DNA of 64,000 bases from Adhaeretor mobilis (lineage in GTDB: Bacteria; Planctomycetota; Planctomycetia; Pirellulales; Lacipirellulaceae). The stretch covers positions 5,443,178-5,507,177 of the forward strand of contig NZ_CP036263.1 of assembly GCF_007741515.1 (NCBI RefSeq). Direction: 5' to 3'. Below are positions 28,502 through 37,768 of the stretch, piece by piece (position 1 is the stretch's first letter; the number at the start of each line of letters is the position of its first letter). Under the pieces are notes generated by a model. That model did not search any database. It saw only the letters and a list, made by a program, of their open reading frames with translations, and was not told the DNA's origin. Both the position numbers and the translations under genes were made by a program.

Positions 28502-28507
28502 CCTCCT
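28502..28507 (-). promoter_or_regulatory. Ribosome-binding site deciding the H1-like start
   Basis: A perfect AGGAGG on the minus strand. Spacing to the upstream ATG is one base and to the GTG at 28494 is seven bases. Confidence 0.6.
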
Positions 28508-28509
28508 AA

Positions 28510-29713
28510 ATAGAGTTCTGGTGACGTGTGCCTCTGACTGTCGTGAGCACCCTCCTTGAGGGAGAAGCACCCGTCGATAGCTAGGCGGTTAAACTCACGC
28601 CACGCTTACTAAACTCGACCGCTCATCCGGAGCAGGTCGACGCATCTCACGAAACCTGACGAATCTCTCCTGGCGATCAATTCGCCAGATACTTTTTCTC
28701 GTGCGGTTCGTAATGGCTTCAGCAAGTATTCGTTTCATGCGAAACGCATGCTTGCATCGGTTGGCCGTATTTGTACGGATACTTGAATTTTGTGCAACAC
28801 TTTTTCTAGAAAAAACTTGTGCCGCAAACTCGAATTGTGGACCTGCAAACTCGTTCTCATGCGCAAACGACGCGCGCAAGGGCGCCTTTGAGATTCCTAA
28901 GTCGCAAATTCACCTCCCGCAAATTGAAGTCTTACATTCCTCACAAACGTCGCTCTTGTCCAACCTCGTTTATCAATATTGTGGCACTACATCTGCGATA
29001 TGAATGGTAGATTTCAGAGCGATCCAAAGCGTGGTCTGATCAACCAAGTACGAAACCGCATCGACTAACTTCCCGGCCGCTTCTGTGCCCATCGCCAGGA
29101 CGCAAGAGGCAACGTGCCAGGAACGGCGCAAAAAGGGATCTCGCACACAAATCACTTTATTTAAGTGTTTTCGCATGTCCTGCCTGCTCATCAACTGCTG
29201 CGTGCCAACTTCGCTGCACACGGCAACACCAACTTGCGATTGGCTCTCTTGCCTTGCCGAAAGAGGTTGGATATTGCGGTAAATTGGCAAAGCGATTGGG
29301 CATGCGGCACTGTGATTGAGTTTGCTAAATGTTGTATGCAACACGCTCGCCCAAGCAGCATGCGTTGCGTCGTTGGAAACCCACGAGATTCGACTTGCGA
29401 TGTGCGTTCACGGCGTCGCACACTACCAATGCAGCGCGCTATTGCTAACGACAACGAGATGAAAAATAGTTGCGAAACTTCTCCGGAATTTTTTTACACT
29501 TTTTTTTCTGATCAGGCGTTTTTTTCTACGAAAGCGCGCAAATTGCGTTTTCACAAACCAAATCGCGATGCGCACGACGCGTGACAATCGCAGCGATCGT
29601 TACACGATCATGGGCATCGCGCACTCGAGTTGATGCGCGCTACGAGATGCGAATTGATCAATGCTCGCGCGCCCAGAATCTCAAACTGAGATTAGTTTCG
29701 TGCGTTTTAACAC
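28510..29713. other. 1.2-kb gene-poor region of unusual composition
   Basis: No frame on either strand shows motifs or sustained protein-like composition; the longest (minus 28973-29344) has no recognisable feature. The sequence is unlike its neighbours: many ATCGCGAT-, GCGCAAATTGCG- and CGATCG-like words, plus three T runs of seven to eight bases at about 29489-29525. It lies upstream of the H1-like gene on that gene's strand. It could be a long regulatory region, decayed coding DNA or a structural locus. Confidence 0.4.
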
Positions 29714-30493
29714 CTACCAACGACTCGCTCCGTAACTTTGATACGTGCGCCAGTTGCCATAAGCGAGATAGCCGAACAGAAACGCCAGGAAGAGCTGCCC
29801 GCTAACGAGCCCGTAGAGTGCCATAAGCCCTCCGACTGCCATACTGAGTTGCAAGGAAAGCAGAATCCCGCGTTGCGGTTGGTTGACGGTAAGCAATTCG
29901 CGCGCAACTTGCCCACCATCAAGCGGGTAGAGCGGCAAGAGGTTCATCAAGCCCCACAGGATGTTGATTTGCATGAAGTACGACACTAGGTAGTTAGCCG
30001 CCTTGCCAGCGTAGGGCTCCCAATAAAAACTGCCGAGTAACAACGGGAAGGAGAAGGCTTCGCTGAGGCCAGCCTTTTCGAAATTGAACTCACGGCCCGA
30101 CTGCCAGCCGATGGCGTGCCCTGAGAGTCGCACGAGCAAGAAAGTTGCCGCTGCAAGGAGAAACCCGGCACACGGCCCCGCCAACGAGATTTCGATTTGC
30201 GATTTAGGCGAACGTTCTTCCCCTTCGCTGATCGCTAGCCCTCCGAAACCGTGCAACACGATTCTTGGTCGACCACCGTAGCGGCGTTGCAGGAAAGCGT
30301 GCCCCAGTTCATGGACGAGAATCGAGACAAGCATCGCAACGATCCAAATAATAATTTGAACTGGCGGTGTGCCGTTCTTCATGTCCAAACCCAAGAACAC
30401 GGCAACCAGCCAGAAGAACGGATGCACGCGCACCGGAAAGTCGAAAAGGCGAAAGTGAAGATCGCCTTGGGTGCGTGGCGGTTCAAAGAGCAT
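29714..30493 (-). CDS. Site-2-type M50 family membrane protease
   Basis: 259 residues and about six hydrophobic spans. The zinc-binding motif VSILVHELGHAFLQRRYGG and the second ligand block NLLPLYPLDGGQVAREL (NxxPxxPLDGG) define an M50/S2P intramembrane metalloprotease. There is no PDZ or CBS domain. The ATG at 30493 is chosen because a longer frame would overlap the end of lpxB by 62 bp and has no membrane-protein character. The gene lies 43 bp after lpxB on the same strand. A stress-signalling or pro-protein-processing role is possible but not shown. Confidence 0.88.
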   Translation of the reverse strand: MLFEPPRTQGDLHFRLFDFPVRVHPFFWLVAVFLGLDMKNGTPPVQIIIWIVAMLVSILVHELGHAFLQRRYGGRPRIVLHGFGGLAISEGEERSPKSQIEISLAGPCAGFLLAAATFLLVRLSGHAIGWQSGREFNFEKAGLSEAFSFPLLLGSFYWEPYAGKAANYLVSYFMQINILWGLMNLLPLYPLDGGQVARELLTVNQPQRGILLSLQLSMAVGGLMALYGLVSGQLFLAFLFGYLAYGNWRTYQSYGASRW

Positions 30494-30536
30494 AGCGGCA
30501 AGCCTTGAGTAGCGGGTCGAAGTAGACGCACCCAGC

Positions 30537-31775
30537 TTACGCCGCGTTGGCAATGCTTGTCGAGACAGTGTCTGTTGATTTTGCGTCCGTGCCGCCAAGC
30601 GCCTTAGCGATGTAGACGGCCGCGCGCACCGACGCGCCGCCCTGCCCTACCTGCTCGCGGAGTTCTGCTAATTCGGTGTGCCGTTTTTCCAATTGCGACT
30701 CGTCTCTAAGCCACTCAATAATGTGCGCTGCAAGCTCACCAGAGCGATCTGTACTGGTTAGGTACTCAGGCAACAACACGTGTGCGTCCTGGGGATCGTT
30801 CCGATCGTAAATGCCCACGGGCCGCTTGCGAAATGGATTGTCGGTGGTCATCAGATTCACAAGCGTGATGTAGCGGACGCGCCTTAGGTATGGCTGCACC
30901 AGGAACGAAAACCTGTTGAGGTGGTAATGGATGACGCTCGGTTTCGCATGGTAGAGCAGTTCCAACGATACAGAGCCAGAACAGGCCAAGCAGCAATCGG
31001 CCGCTTCGATGAGCTCGCCGGTGCGCTGGGTGTGGATCTCTACGCGGACTTTGCTCTTATTCGCTAGGCGACGCGCCTGAATGGTTTGCTTCTCGTTAAA
31101 CGCGGCAATGGCAAAGCGTGCCTCAGGGACTTTCGCTACGATGTGCTCGGCTGTCTTGAGGAAACACTCCAGGTTGCCCGCTACCTCTTGATCGCGCGAG
31201 CCGGGCAGGATGGTCACTAGCGGCCCGGCGCCCTCTCGTTGCTGGGCCACGAAGTCTTTATCGATATTGCGTCCACGCAGTTCATCGAAGTACGGATGCC
31301 CCACATAGGTGGCATTACAGCCGCGATCTCGGAACCATTTCTCCTCGAACGGTAACTTGCAGAGGGCATGATCTACGTAGCGGCGCATCTTTTTGATGCG
31401 ATACTCGGCCCACGCCCACAGTTGGGGCGTGCCATAGTAAAACACGGGGATGCCGCGTTGTTTTGCACGTCGGGCGATCCACCAGTTAAACCCGGGGTAG
31501 TCAATCAACACGACCGCGTCAGGGCGGTGTTCTTCAAAGTATTGATCGGCTCGCTTGAGCAGGCCGAGGAACTTGTGAATGTTCAATAGCACCTTGAGCA
31601 CCCACATGACGGCCAGCTTCGTGAGGTCTTCGTGCAGTTCACAGCCAGCAGCAGCCATCTTAGGGCCGCCGTAGCCGACAAACTCGCACTCTGGCATTTG
31701 TTTACGCAGCGCGTGAATTAAGTTCGCGCCGTGCAAGTCGCCAGACGGTTCGCCAACAGAGAAGAAAATTTGCAT
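30537..31775 (-). CDS. lpxB: Lipid-A-disaccharide synthase
   Basis: 412 residues. The GT19 N-terminus MQIFFSVGEPSGDLHGANLI is diagnostic, followed by FVGYGGPKMAAAGCEL, VVLIDYPGFNWWIARRAKQR, FYYGTPQLWAWAEYRIKKM, LPFEEKWFRDRG and the C-terminal donor-binding ACSGSVSLELLYHAKPSVIH. It joins UDP-diacylglucosamine and lipid X in lipid A biosynthesis, implying an LPS-type outer membrane. I chose the ATG at 31775, which is the family N-terminus; codons back to 31835 are not conserved-looking. No other lpx gene is in the window. Confidence 0.93.
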   Translation of the reverse strand: MQIFFSVGEPSGDLHGANLIHALRKQMPECEFVGYGGPKMAAAGCELHEDLTKLAVMWVLKVLLNIHKFLGLLKRADQYFEEHRPDAVVLIDYPGFNWWIARRAKQRGIPVFYYGTPQLWAWAEYRIKKMRRYVDHALCKLPFEEKWFRDRGCNATYVGHPYFDELRGRNIDKDFVAQQREGAGPLVTILPGSRDQEVAGNLECFLKTAEHIVAKVPEARFAIAAFNEKQTIQARRLANKSKVRVEIHTQRTGELIEAADCCLACSGSVSLELLYHAKPSVIHYHLNRFSFLVQPYLRRVRYITLVNLMTTDNPFRKRPVGIYDRNDPQDAHVLLPEYLTSTDRSGELAAHIIEWLRDESQLEKRHTELAELREQVGQGGASVRAAVYIAKALGGTDAKSTDTVSTSIANAA

Positions 31776-31875
31776 CGGTTCGAGGCTCGCTGCTAACACA
31801 GAATTACGGGCCGCGAAGTATGGCAAAAGGGGCAAATCAGGGGAACGCCGGTTTTTGTGCTGCCAAACGAAGAAA

Positions 31876-32095
31876 ACTCGCGCAGAGACGCGGAGACGCA
31901 GAGCAATAGACCGGATAACAGGATGAGCTGGATTGAATAGATGAGAACTCGGAGACGGGTTTCACTCGGACGGATTAATGGCGTTTCAAACCAATACTAT
32001 TTGAATTCCAAATTTCTCAGTTCGATCCTGTCAATCCAGCTCATCCTGTTGTCCGGTCCAAAACATCCTCTGCGTCTCCGCGTCTCTGCGCGAGT
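31876..32095. repeat. Nested inverted-repeat element (220 bp)
   Basis: Outer arms 31876-31903 and 32068-32095 are a perfect 28-bp inverted repeat (core CGCAGAGACGCGGAGACGCA). Inner arms 31911-31936 and 32031-32056 (core ACAGGATGAGCTGGATTGA) match with one mismatch. About 94 bp of unique sequence lie between. The right end stops two bases short of the MFS stop codon. Confidence 0.85.
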
Positions 32096-32097
32096 CA

Positions 32098-33444
32098 TCA
32101 CGCTGCGTGACGAGGCTCGGCTAAGCGAAACGTCTGCAGCGTAGCAAGCATTAATGCGATAGCTCCAAAGGCGAAGATCGGTGTGTAACCAGTCCAACGA
32201 ATGAGCACGCCCACGGGAACTGCTCCGAAGATGACGGGCAGCGCTAGGCACATGCTCACAGCGCTCACATAGCGTGGGTGTTCCGACGCCGGAGCAACTT
32301 CAAGTGTGTAGTTGATCAAAATGCGCATCGTGACCGGTGTGAAACCTATGGGGGCGAACATCAACCAATACCACTGGCGGCTGACCTCTTCAGGCAACAA
32401 GGAGAGTACCACTGCCATCAGCGGCGCGAGCGAAGCACCAAACAAAGTAAGACGCAGCGCAGCACGGTTGCCCAGCCAATCGGCAAGCGGGCCGATGATG
32501 AGGCTAAAAATCGCAACGGCAATGTGTTGTACGCAGACCCATTTCATAAGCACGGTCATCGAGACCTCGTCTTCGCCACGACCGAGAGTTTGGTAGTGCG
32601 GGAACATCATGAACGTCGCGCTGAATAGCACGGCGACCACGGCAAGTCGTGCAAAGTTAGGATTCTCCTTGGAAGTATTCCAAGCATTCTGGAATCGCTG
32701 CCAGAGCGGGGTGATCACTTCTTGAAATCCGTCGGGCTCTTCAACTGTCATGGCTACAAACATTGAGGCCAATGCGAAACCGAGCGCCGGGGCCGCGAAG
32801 ATGTAAACGAAGCCCGTCGTGGGATCGGCTAACCATCCGGGCAAGAAATACCATGCCGCCAGAATGGAAGTGGGTGCGCCCACGAGTACCGTCGCAGCAA
32901 ACAGCCGCCCGCGTAGGTTCGCCCGGATGAGCTTCCCCTGCAACGCGTGCGCCGCTAGTTGATTCATTCCGGTCGTGCAAAAGAACACGGCATACAACGC
33001 AAGGAACAAGTACGGCATCCACACCGCGGGGCTACCGTCAGCGGCCTGCCACCAGCCGTTCGCCCAGATGATGGCAAGAATTGTGAAGGGGATCGCCATC
33101 GCAAAGGAACCAACCGTGACAGCCCACTTCTTGCTGGGCAGCACCTTTAGACGGCGCGCGAACAGCACCTGCGGTACGCTGAAACCCAACCGGTTGAAAA
33201 CCATCAGCGAGCTGCGCATCACCGGCCCGCCACCAATGAAATCCATCACCGCTGGCATGATGATGCTCTCGGTCTTGAAAATCCAACCAATGCGAAAAAG
33301 CACTTGGTGAATCATCAAGAAGATAAAGTTGCGTCCCTCACGCGGTCCATCTGCCTGGCTGACACTCGCCGGCGTTTCGACCGGGACCGCAAGCGTTCCA
33401 CCCACGAGCTCCTGAGGAGGCGTCTCTTCAATGAGTTGAGGCAT
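32098..33444 (-). CDS. MFS transporter
   Basis: 448 residues with about twelve hydrophobic spans and the loop arrangement of a major facilitator: an extended cytoplasmic centre (PDGFQEVITPLWQRFQNAWN) between two six-helix halves, and LIIGPLADWLGNRAALRLTL resembling the second-half MFS loop motif. Substrate cannot be inferred. The ATG at 33444 is preferred to a TTG twelve bases upstream; neither has a strong Shine-Dalgarno. The stop lies against a palindromic element. Confidence 0.8.
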   Translation of the reverse strand: MPQLIEETPPQELVGGTLAVPVETPASVSQADGPREGRNFIFLMIHQVLFRIGWIFKTESIIMPAVMDFIGGGPVMRSSLMVFNRLGFSVPQVLFARRLKVLPSKKWAVTVGSFAMAIPFTILAIIWANGWWQAADGSPAVWMPYLFLALYAVFFCTTGMNQLAAHALQGKLIRANLRGRLFAATVLVGAPTSILAAWYFLPGWLADPTTGFVYIFAAPALGFALASMFVAMTVEEPDGFQEVITPLWQRFQNAWNTSKENPNFARLAVVAVLFSATFMMFPHYQTLGRGEDEVSMTVLMKWVCVQHIAVAIFSLIIGPLADWLGNRAALRLTLFGASLAPLMAVVLSLLPEEVSRQWYWLMFAPIGFTPVTMRILINYTLEVAPASEHPRYVSAVSMCLALPVIFGAVPVGVLIRWTGYTPIFAFGAIALMLATLQTFRLAEPRHAA

Positions 33445-33572
33445 AGTGGAAGGCAACGGTTGGCGGGCTCACTCCGGTGGGACGGGAGCAAATGGGTGAG
33501 GTGGGAGCCGCATTGTAGCAGCTATTCAGAAGACACGAGCAGCACAAATACGGTTCGCTACCTCTAGGCCCC

Positions 33573-33600
33573 CTAGCCGCGAGCTAGCAGCTCGCCGGAG
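33573..33600. repeat. TAGCCGCGAG..CTCGCCGG palindrome
   Basis: A single copy of the family also seen at 17967-18081 and 49908-50068. It lies in the short gap between the MFS gene and the end of the UDP-sugar pyrophosphorylase gene. Confidence 0.6.
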
Positions 33601-33674
33601 CACAGAGGTTGGGTGTCCTATCGAGCAAATTCCCAGCATCATGAAAGGCTGCGGCTACCGGCAGTACCCTGCCA

Positions 33675-35117
33675 CTATGCTTCACTCAGATACTGCGACT
33701 CGTTGAACTCTTGCCCCGCTTCGACCAACTTCGCCACCGCGGCAGCATCATGGGCAACCAGCGGGCTGATTTCTACATCCACGCCGTCTGCGACTTTTGC
33801 ACCGGCGGCGGTCAGCCAGCGGCGGTGTTGGTCGAGTAGATACTGCTGCACATACTTAGGAGTATCTTTGGGAGCTCCCGGTGCGTTTTTCAGCGGGGCG
33901 AAGACTTCACGCTCTGCGAACTCGACCACAATGGGTCGTTTGGCTTGGGGCAGCAGGTCGAAAATGAACCGCTCGAACTTCAAGGCGTTTTTTTCTTCGG
34001 GCTCAAGTAGCTTGCCTGACTCGTCTAGAAAGCTTGCCTGCTTATGTGCGGTGTGGAATGGAAGCGAGTCTTTGAGCTTCAACGACCGCTCTAAGAAAGC
34101 AACGTCGAATACATGAATCGCAATGCTGCCCGCCCAGAACTTGAGTCCACCGTCAGCGCCCTGTTGTTGGGCAATGGACTCAGGGAAATCGCTGTACTCA
34201 ATCACATGCAACGCGTCATCGACGAGCACAAAGTTGCCCAGCTTTTCCTCGGGCGTCTGCTTGGCAATGGTGAGAGACGTGAGTTCCGATTCAGCCAGCA
34301 GGTGCGAGCCGATAAGTTCTTCATCGCAAATCGGCGCGAGCGGATTGTCAACCTGAAAGTAAAACAGCTGCTTGACGCCGTGGCGATGCATGTGCTCGAT
34401 CGCGCCACTGTCGGCCAGTGCGGCAACGGTACCGCCGTGGCCATTTGGGCTTAGGAACAATTCGTCCTTGGCAGACATCAGCACCTTGCCCTTCTTGTCA
34501 TCAACGGCAGGCATGGTCCCTTGGCAGAAGATCACCAAATCGTCTTCAGTGAGGCCGAAGCGATGATGCTTCTCTACGAACTCGACCGTGTCTTCGTGCG
34601 TCACGGGGCTAGTCATCAGGTACAACGGTATCGGCTTGCCATATTGCCTGCTGAGCGCGCGGACCTTCTCAATGTGAATTTGCAGGAGTGTCGCTTCGGA
34701 GAGCGGCCCGATGGGGTACAGGCTCTTCGGTTTCTCAAACCCGAGGCGGCTCCCCTGCCCTCCGGCTACTAACAGTACGCCCATTTCTCCAGTCGCTAAT
34801 GCTGACTTGCCACGCAGCTTGGCTTCTTCCGGGGTGAAACCTAACCCAGACTTCGCGTTGGCCTTTCGATCAGCTAGTCGCACCGCCGGTGGCGGCTCGG
34901 CTTTGGCAGAAAGCGCGGCCCAGTCGGGCTGCTCCACTTCGCCGCGGAATAGCGAGGCGACTAGGTCGAAGTCGATGTTGTTGATCTGGCCGGCGAGCTG
35001 CCCTCTGCCGGCGTCATCCAGTTCGTCCCAGAAGGCGAGCAGATGCTCCTGCCCGTGGGCTCTGAGTTTTTCTTGTAGTTGATCGAAGCTCGTTACATCA
35101 GCGCTCAAAACACTCAT
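33675..35117 (-). CDS. UDPGP-type UDP-sugar pyrophosphorylase
   Basis: 480 residues. The nucleotide-binding signature VLLVAGGQGSRLGFEKPKSL followed by YPIGPLSEATLLQ is typical of eukaryotic-type UAP1/UDP-GlcNAc pyrophosphorylases (LxxGGxGTRLG...PK). IPLYLMTSPVTHEDTVEFVE, FCQGTMPAVD, SPNGHGGTVAAL and FYFQVDNPLAPICDEEL complete the family pattern. It probably transfers UMP to a hexose- or hexosamine-1-phosphate. Sequence alone does not settle UDP-Glc versus UDP-GlcNAc, but the SPNGHGG..VDNPL pattern favours the UAP1-like group. The ATG at 35117 is chosen because the following residues fit the family. Confidence 0.88.
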   Translation of the reverse strand: MSVLSADVTSFDQLQEKLRAHGQEHLLAFWDELDDAGRGQLAGQINNIDFDLVASLFRGEVEQPDWAALSAKAEPPPAVRLADRKANAKSGLGFTPEEAKLRGKSALATGEMGVLLVAGGQGSRLGFEKPKSLYPIGPLSEATLLQIHIEKVRALSRQYGKPIPLYLMTSPVTHEDTVEFVEKHHRFGLTEDDLVIFCQGTMPAVDDKKGKVLMSAKDELFLSPNGHGGTVAALADSGAIEHMHRHGVKQLFYFQVDNPLAPICDEELIGSHLLAESELTSLTIAKQTPEEKLGNFVLVDDALHVIEYSDFPESIAQQQGADGGLKFWAGSIAIHVFDVAFLERSLKLKDSLPFHTAHKQASFLDESGKLLEPEEKNALKFERFIFDLLPQAKRPIVVEFAEREVFAPLKNAPGAPKDTPKYVQQYLLDQHRRWLTAAGAKVADGVDVEISPLVAHDAAAVAKLVEAGQEFNESQYLSEA

Positions 35118-35293
35118 CCTCTCACCCAGGTATACGCTAGCCAGCACAGTAGCGGGAAACCCACAAAAACTAGTCCGTAGGTCACCAACGAGGTCCAAAC
35201 GTGTCGCGGCCAGCGTGCCATAGTAATGTGGTTCTCAATAGTTATTTGTCGAATCCGTCGATTATCGATGCTCACCGGGCCAATTGCTAGCCC

Positions 35294-35342
35294 GCCGCTT
35301 GCGGCTTAGCGGTCCTAGTAGACGTGCTAAGCCGCAGGCGGC
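35294..35342. repeat. Inverted pair of GCCGCTTGCGGCTTAGC
   Basis: The left unit 35294-35310 and the right unit 35326-35342 (GCTAAGCCGCAGGCGGC) form a near-perfect hairpin upstream of metK. No SAM riboswitch consensus is present in this 306-bp divergent region (35118-35424). Confidence 0.75.
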
Positions 35343-35424
35343 AGTTGCTTGACCGCCCTGATAACCGCTATACTCTTCGCTTGCAAAAGAGTTTACCCAT
35401 TCCAGTTTTGAGGAGATTCCTCCC

Positions 35425-36627
35425 GTGGCATCCGGCAAGTACCTATTCACTAGCGAAGCAGTCAGCATGGGGCATCCCGATAAGCTGGCCGACCAAATCT
35501 CTGACGGCGTGCTCGACGCCCTATTCGCCCAAGACCCCCAAAGCCGCGTGGCGTGCGAAACGATGGTCACGACTGGCGTCGTTGTCATCGCCGGCGAGAT
35601 CAGCACCAAGGCCTCGGTCGATATGCAGAAAATCGTGCGCGAGGTCATCAAGGATGTGGGCTACACGGATGCTTCGATGGGCATCAGTGCCGACCATTGC
35701 GCCGTCATGGTCGCCATCGATGAACAATCGCCGGACATAGCCATGGGTGTCGATAGCGACACATCGACGGGCAAGGAAATCGGTGCTGGCGACCAGGGCC
35801 TCATGTTTGGCTACGCTTGCAACGACACCGAAGAATTGATGCCGCTACCAATTGCCCTCTCGCACCGCATCCTCAACCGACTGGTCGATGCCCGCAGAAA
35901 CGGCGATATGGCTTGGCTGCGTCCCGACAGCAAGAGCCAAGTTACCGTCGAGTATGATGGCAACACACCAGTTCGCATCGACACGGTGGTCATCAGCACC
36001 CAGCATGATGAAAGCGTGCTAACCAGCGACGGCAAGCTGATGGCTGAGGAAGCAAAGAAAGAGATCATCGAGAAGATTATCAAGCCGGAGCTGCCGGCTG
36101 ACCTCGTCGATGGCGACATTACGTATCACATTAATCCAACGGGCAAATTCGTCGTGGGCGGCCCCCACGGCGACTGCGGCCTGACTGGCCGGAAAATTAT
36201 CGTCGATACTTACGGCGGTTGGGGCCGTCACGGTGGCGGTGCATTCAGCGGTAAGGACCCCACCAAGGTAGATCGCAGTGCTGCCTACATGGCGCGCTAC
36301 GTGGCAAAGAACATCGTCGCCTCGGGTCTTGCCGATCGCTGCGAGGTACAACTGGCCTACGCCATCGGCGTGAGCGAGCCGGTGAGCATCTACGTGGATA
36401 CCGAAGGCACCGGCAAGATTGAAGATTCCGTGATTTGTGATCTGGTGAAAGAGCATTTCCCGCTCACACCTGCCGGGATCATTGAGCACTTGCAGCTTCG
36501 CCGGCCCATTTACCGCAAGACGGCTGCCGGTGGCCACTTCGGCCGCAGCGAGCCCGAATTCACGTGGGAGAAGACCGACGTGGCAGAGAAGCTCTCGGCA
36601 GCAGCCGCAGCAGGTGCTACGGCTTAG
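35425..36627 (+). CDS. metK: S-adenosylmethionine synthase
   Basis: 400 residues. Conserved blocks include the ATP-binding MGHPDKLADQISDGVLDA at the N-terminus, EIGAGDQGLMFGYACNDTEE near 115, GRKIIVDTYGGWGRHGGGAF near 253 and GKDPTKVDRSAAYMARYVA. It makes SAM from ATP and methionine in the cytosol. The start codon is GTG, with GAGGAG about nine bases upstream; TCCTCCC between them could pair with that site and partly mask it. The 3' end is followed by a GC-rich hairpin. Confidence 0.97.
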   Translation: MASGKYLFTSEAVSMGHPDKLADQISDGVLDALFAQDPQSRVACETMVTTGVVVIAGEISTKASVDMQKIVREVIKDVGYTDASMGISADHCAVMVAIDEQSPDIAMGVDSDTSTGKEIGAGDQGLMFGYACNDTEELMPLPIALSHRILNRLVDARRNGDMAWLRPDSKSQVTVEYDGNTPVRIDTVVISTQHDESVLTSDGKLMAEEAKKEIIEKIIKPELPADLVDGDITYHINPTGKFVVGGPHGDCGLTGRKIIVDTYGGWGRHGGGAFSGKDPTKVDRSAAYMARYVAKNIVASGLADRCEVQLAYAIGVSEPVSIYVDTEGTGKIEDSVICDLVKEHFPLTPAGIIEHLQLRRPIYRKTAAGGHFGRSEPEFTWEKTDVAEKLSAAAAAGATA

Positions 36628-36651
36628 TAGCAACTCTCGAGCCGTCATGAA

Positions 36652-36684
36652 CCCGAGCCGACATGCCCAGGCGGTCGGCTCGGG
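36652..36684 (+). terminator. GC-rich hairpin after metK
   Basis: The perfect 10-bp stem CCCGAGCCGA / TCGGCTCGGG is separated by a 13-nt loop. There is no T run, so it is a possible but weak terminator or repeat. Confidence 0.5.
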
Positions 36685-36748
36685 AAGCGTGCTAGCACGG
36701 ATATTGATGTAGTGGCAACGCAGGGCTATCCGCTATCGTGCTGTCACG

Positions 36749-37666
36749 ATGTCTGCACTGCTCCAGCCTGAATTGCCACTGATTGAAACCGAGTCTGAGG
36801 ACTCTGCTGCGGTCGATCTTGCGCTGGAAGAACGATTAGCCGGCTTCGAAGTCATCACTACAGCAGGTGAAGCCCCTGCTACGGTCATACGAACCACCGT
36901 GCTGGGCGTGATCGGTGCCATGATATTCGCCGGCACCGTGCTCACCCTGTGTAGACTATTCGGAGAAGCGACGGCCGACATGCCGCGCGGCACGCTGTTT
37001 GGCATCGCCTTGCTGGGCACCGTAGCCGTGAAATTCGGCCGCGTTGCTTGGCGGCGCCAATTTGGTACGCCACGCACGAAGCGGGCACGTCGGCTCGACC
37101 AACTGGTCGGTTGGGGCTCGTCGCTGGGCTTAATTCTCCTGGCTGTTGGCTGCTGTTACCCGGCGTATCGCAACAGCGATTGGTTGATTTGGCTGCCCAT
37201 GCTGATTGCCGACCAATTCTGGCGGCAGACGTTCTTCGACAACGACCGCCCTAACGTGATGCTTGCGGATTTGCCTAGTGAAGAGGAATTGGCCAAAATA
37301 AAGCAGATATCTGAAAAGACCGAGGAGATCATCGACTCCGAAGAAACTCGCCTCGGAGAAGAAGTCCTGCAGCAGTTGTTTCGAGTACGCGATGAACAAG
37401 GCTACGAAGTCATTTATGGTACGGTACGGGCCGGCTTTGTGACTGGTCAACGCCACGCCACCGTGCACGTAGGTTTTTGCCCCCCGTTGGCGGCTACGCC
37501 GTCGGTCGAGGCAGAGGCGTGCGATTTCGAGGAAGCCAAGGTAAAAGTTGCTCAGGCAATGGCCCACGGTGTGCGACTGGATGTGCGGCTTAGCGAACCG
37601 GCTGAAGAGGCTTGCTCAGTGACGATCGATCTGGCAGCTACGCCGAATTCTTTAAGTCGTAGCTAA
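36749..37666 (+). CDS. Membrane protein of unknown function
   Basis: 305 residues. Four hydrophobic spans lie between residues 45 and 155 (VLGVIGAMIFAGTVLTLCRL, LFGIALLGTVAVKFG, SLGLILLAVGCCYPAY, WLIWLPMLIADQFW). A cytoplasmic C-terminal region from about 180 includes a charged helix (SEEELAKIKQISEKTEEIID) and an alpha/beta segment (VHVGFCPPLAATPSVEAEAC). No family is recognised. The stop codon lies in the left arm of a 20-bp perfect hairpin. Confidence 0.7.
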   Translation: MSALLQPELPLIETESEDSAAVDLALEERLAGFEVITTAGEAPATVIRTTVLGVIGAMIFAGTVLTLCRLFGEATADMPRGTLFGIALLGTVAVKFGRVAWRRQFGTPRTKRARRLDQLVGWGSSLGLILLAVGCCYPAYRNSDWLIWLPMLIADQFWRQTFFDNDRPNVMLADLPSEEELAKIKQISEKTEEIIDSEETRLGEEVLQQLFRVRDEQGYEVIYGTVRAGFVTGQRHATVHVGFCPPLAATPSVEAEACDFEEAKVKVAQAMAHGVRLDVRLSEPAEEACSVTIDLAATPNSLSRS

Positions 37667-37706
37667 GGGGTGGCATGGGCAACAAGTTGCCCATGCCACC
37701 CCTTAG
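37663..37706. terminator. Perfect 20-bp hairpin containing the stop codon
   Basis: Arms 37663-37682 and 37687-37706 (CTAAGGGGTGGCATGGGCAA and complement) around a 4-nt loop. The TAA stop of the upstream gene is inside the left arm. A degenerate third unit (TTGCCAATGCCACCC) follows. It is a likely transcription stop or a dispersed repeat. Confidence 0.75.
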
Positions 37707-37730
37707 TTGCCAATGCCACCCGGTCTCGCG

Positions 37731-37759
37731 TTGTTCGCATCTCGCCCTAGCGGTATAAT
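37731..37759 (+). promoter_or_regulatory. ispF promoter with near-leaderless start
   Basis: TTGTTC (37731-37736), 17 bp, then a perfect TATAAT (37754-37759). The predicted start at 37766-37768 leaves at most three bases before the ispF ATG at 37769, and no Shine-Dalgarno is present. Confidence 0.6.
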
Positions 37760-37768
37760 CCGCGCCGT

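Noticed and set aside
28190..28513. 107-codon Phe/Leu/Ala-rich frame opposite the H1-like gene
   Set aside because: It is the complement of Lys codons (TTC/TTT from GAA/AAA), not a real membrane protein.
35118..35424. Possible SAM riboswitch upstream of metK
   Set aside because: No SAM-I/II/III consensus is present; the structure there is the GCCGCTTGCGGC repeat pair.
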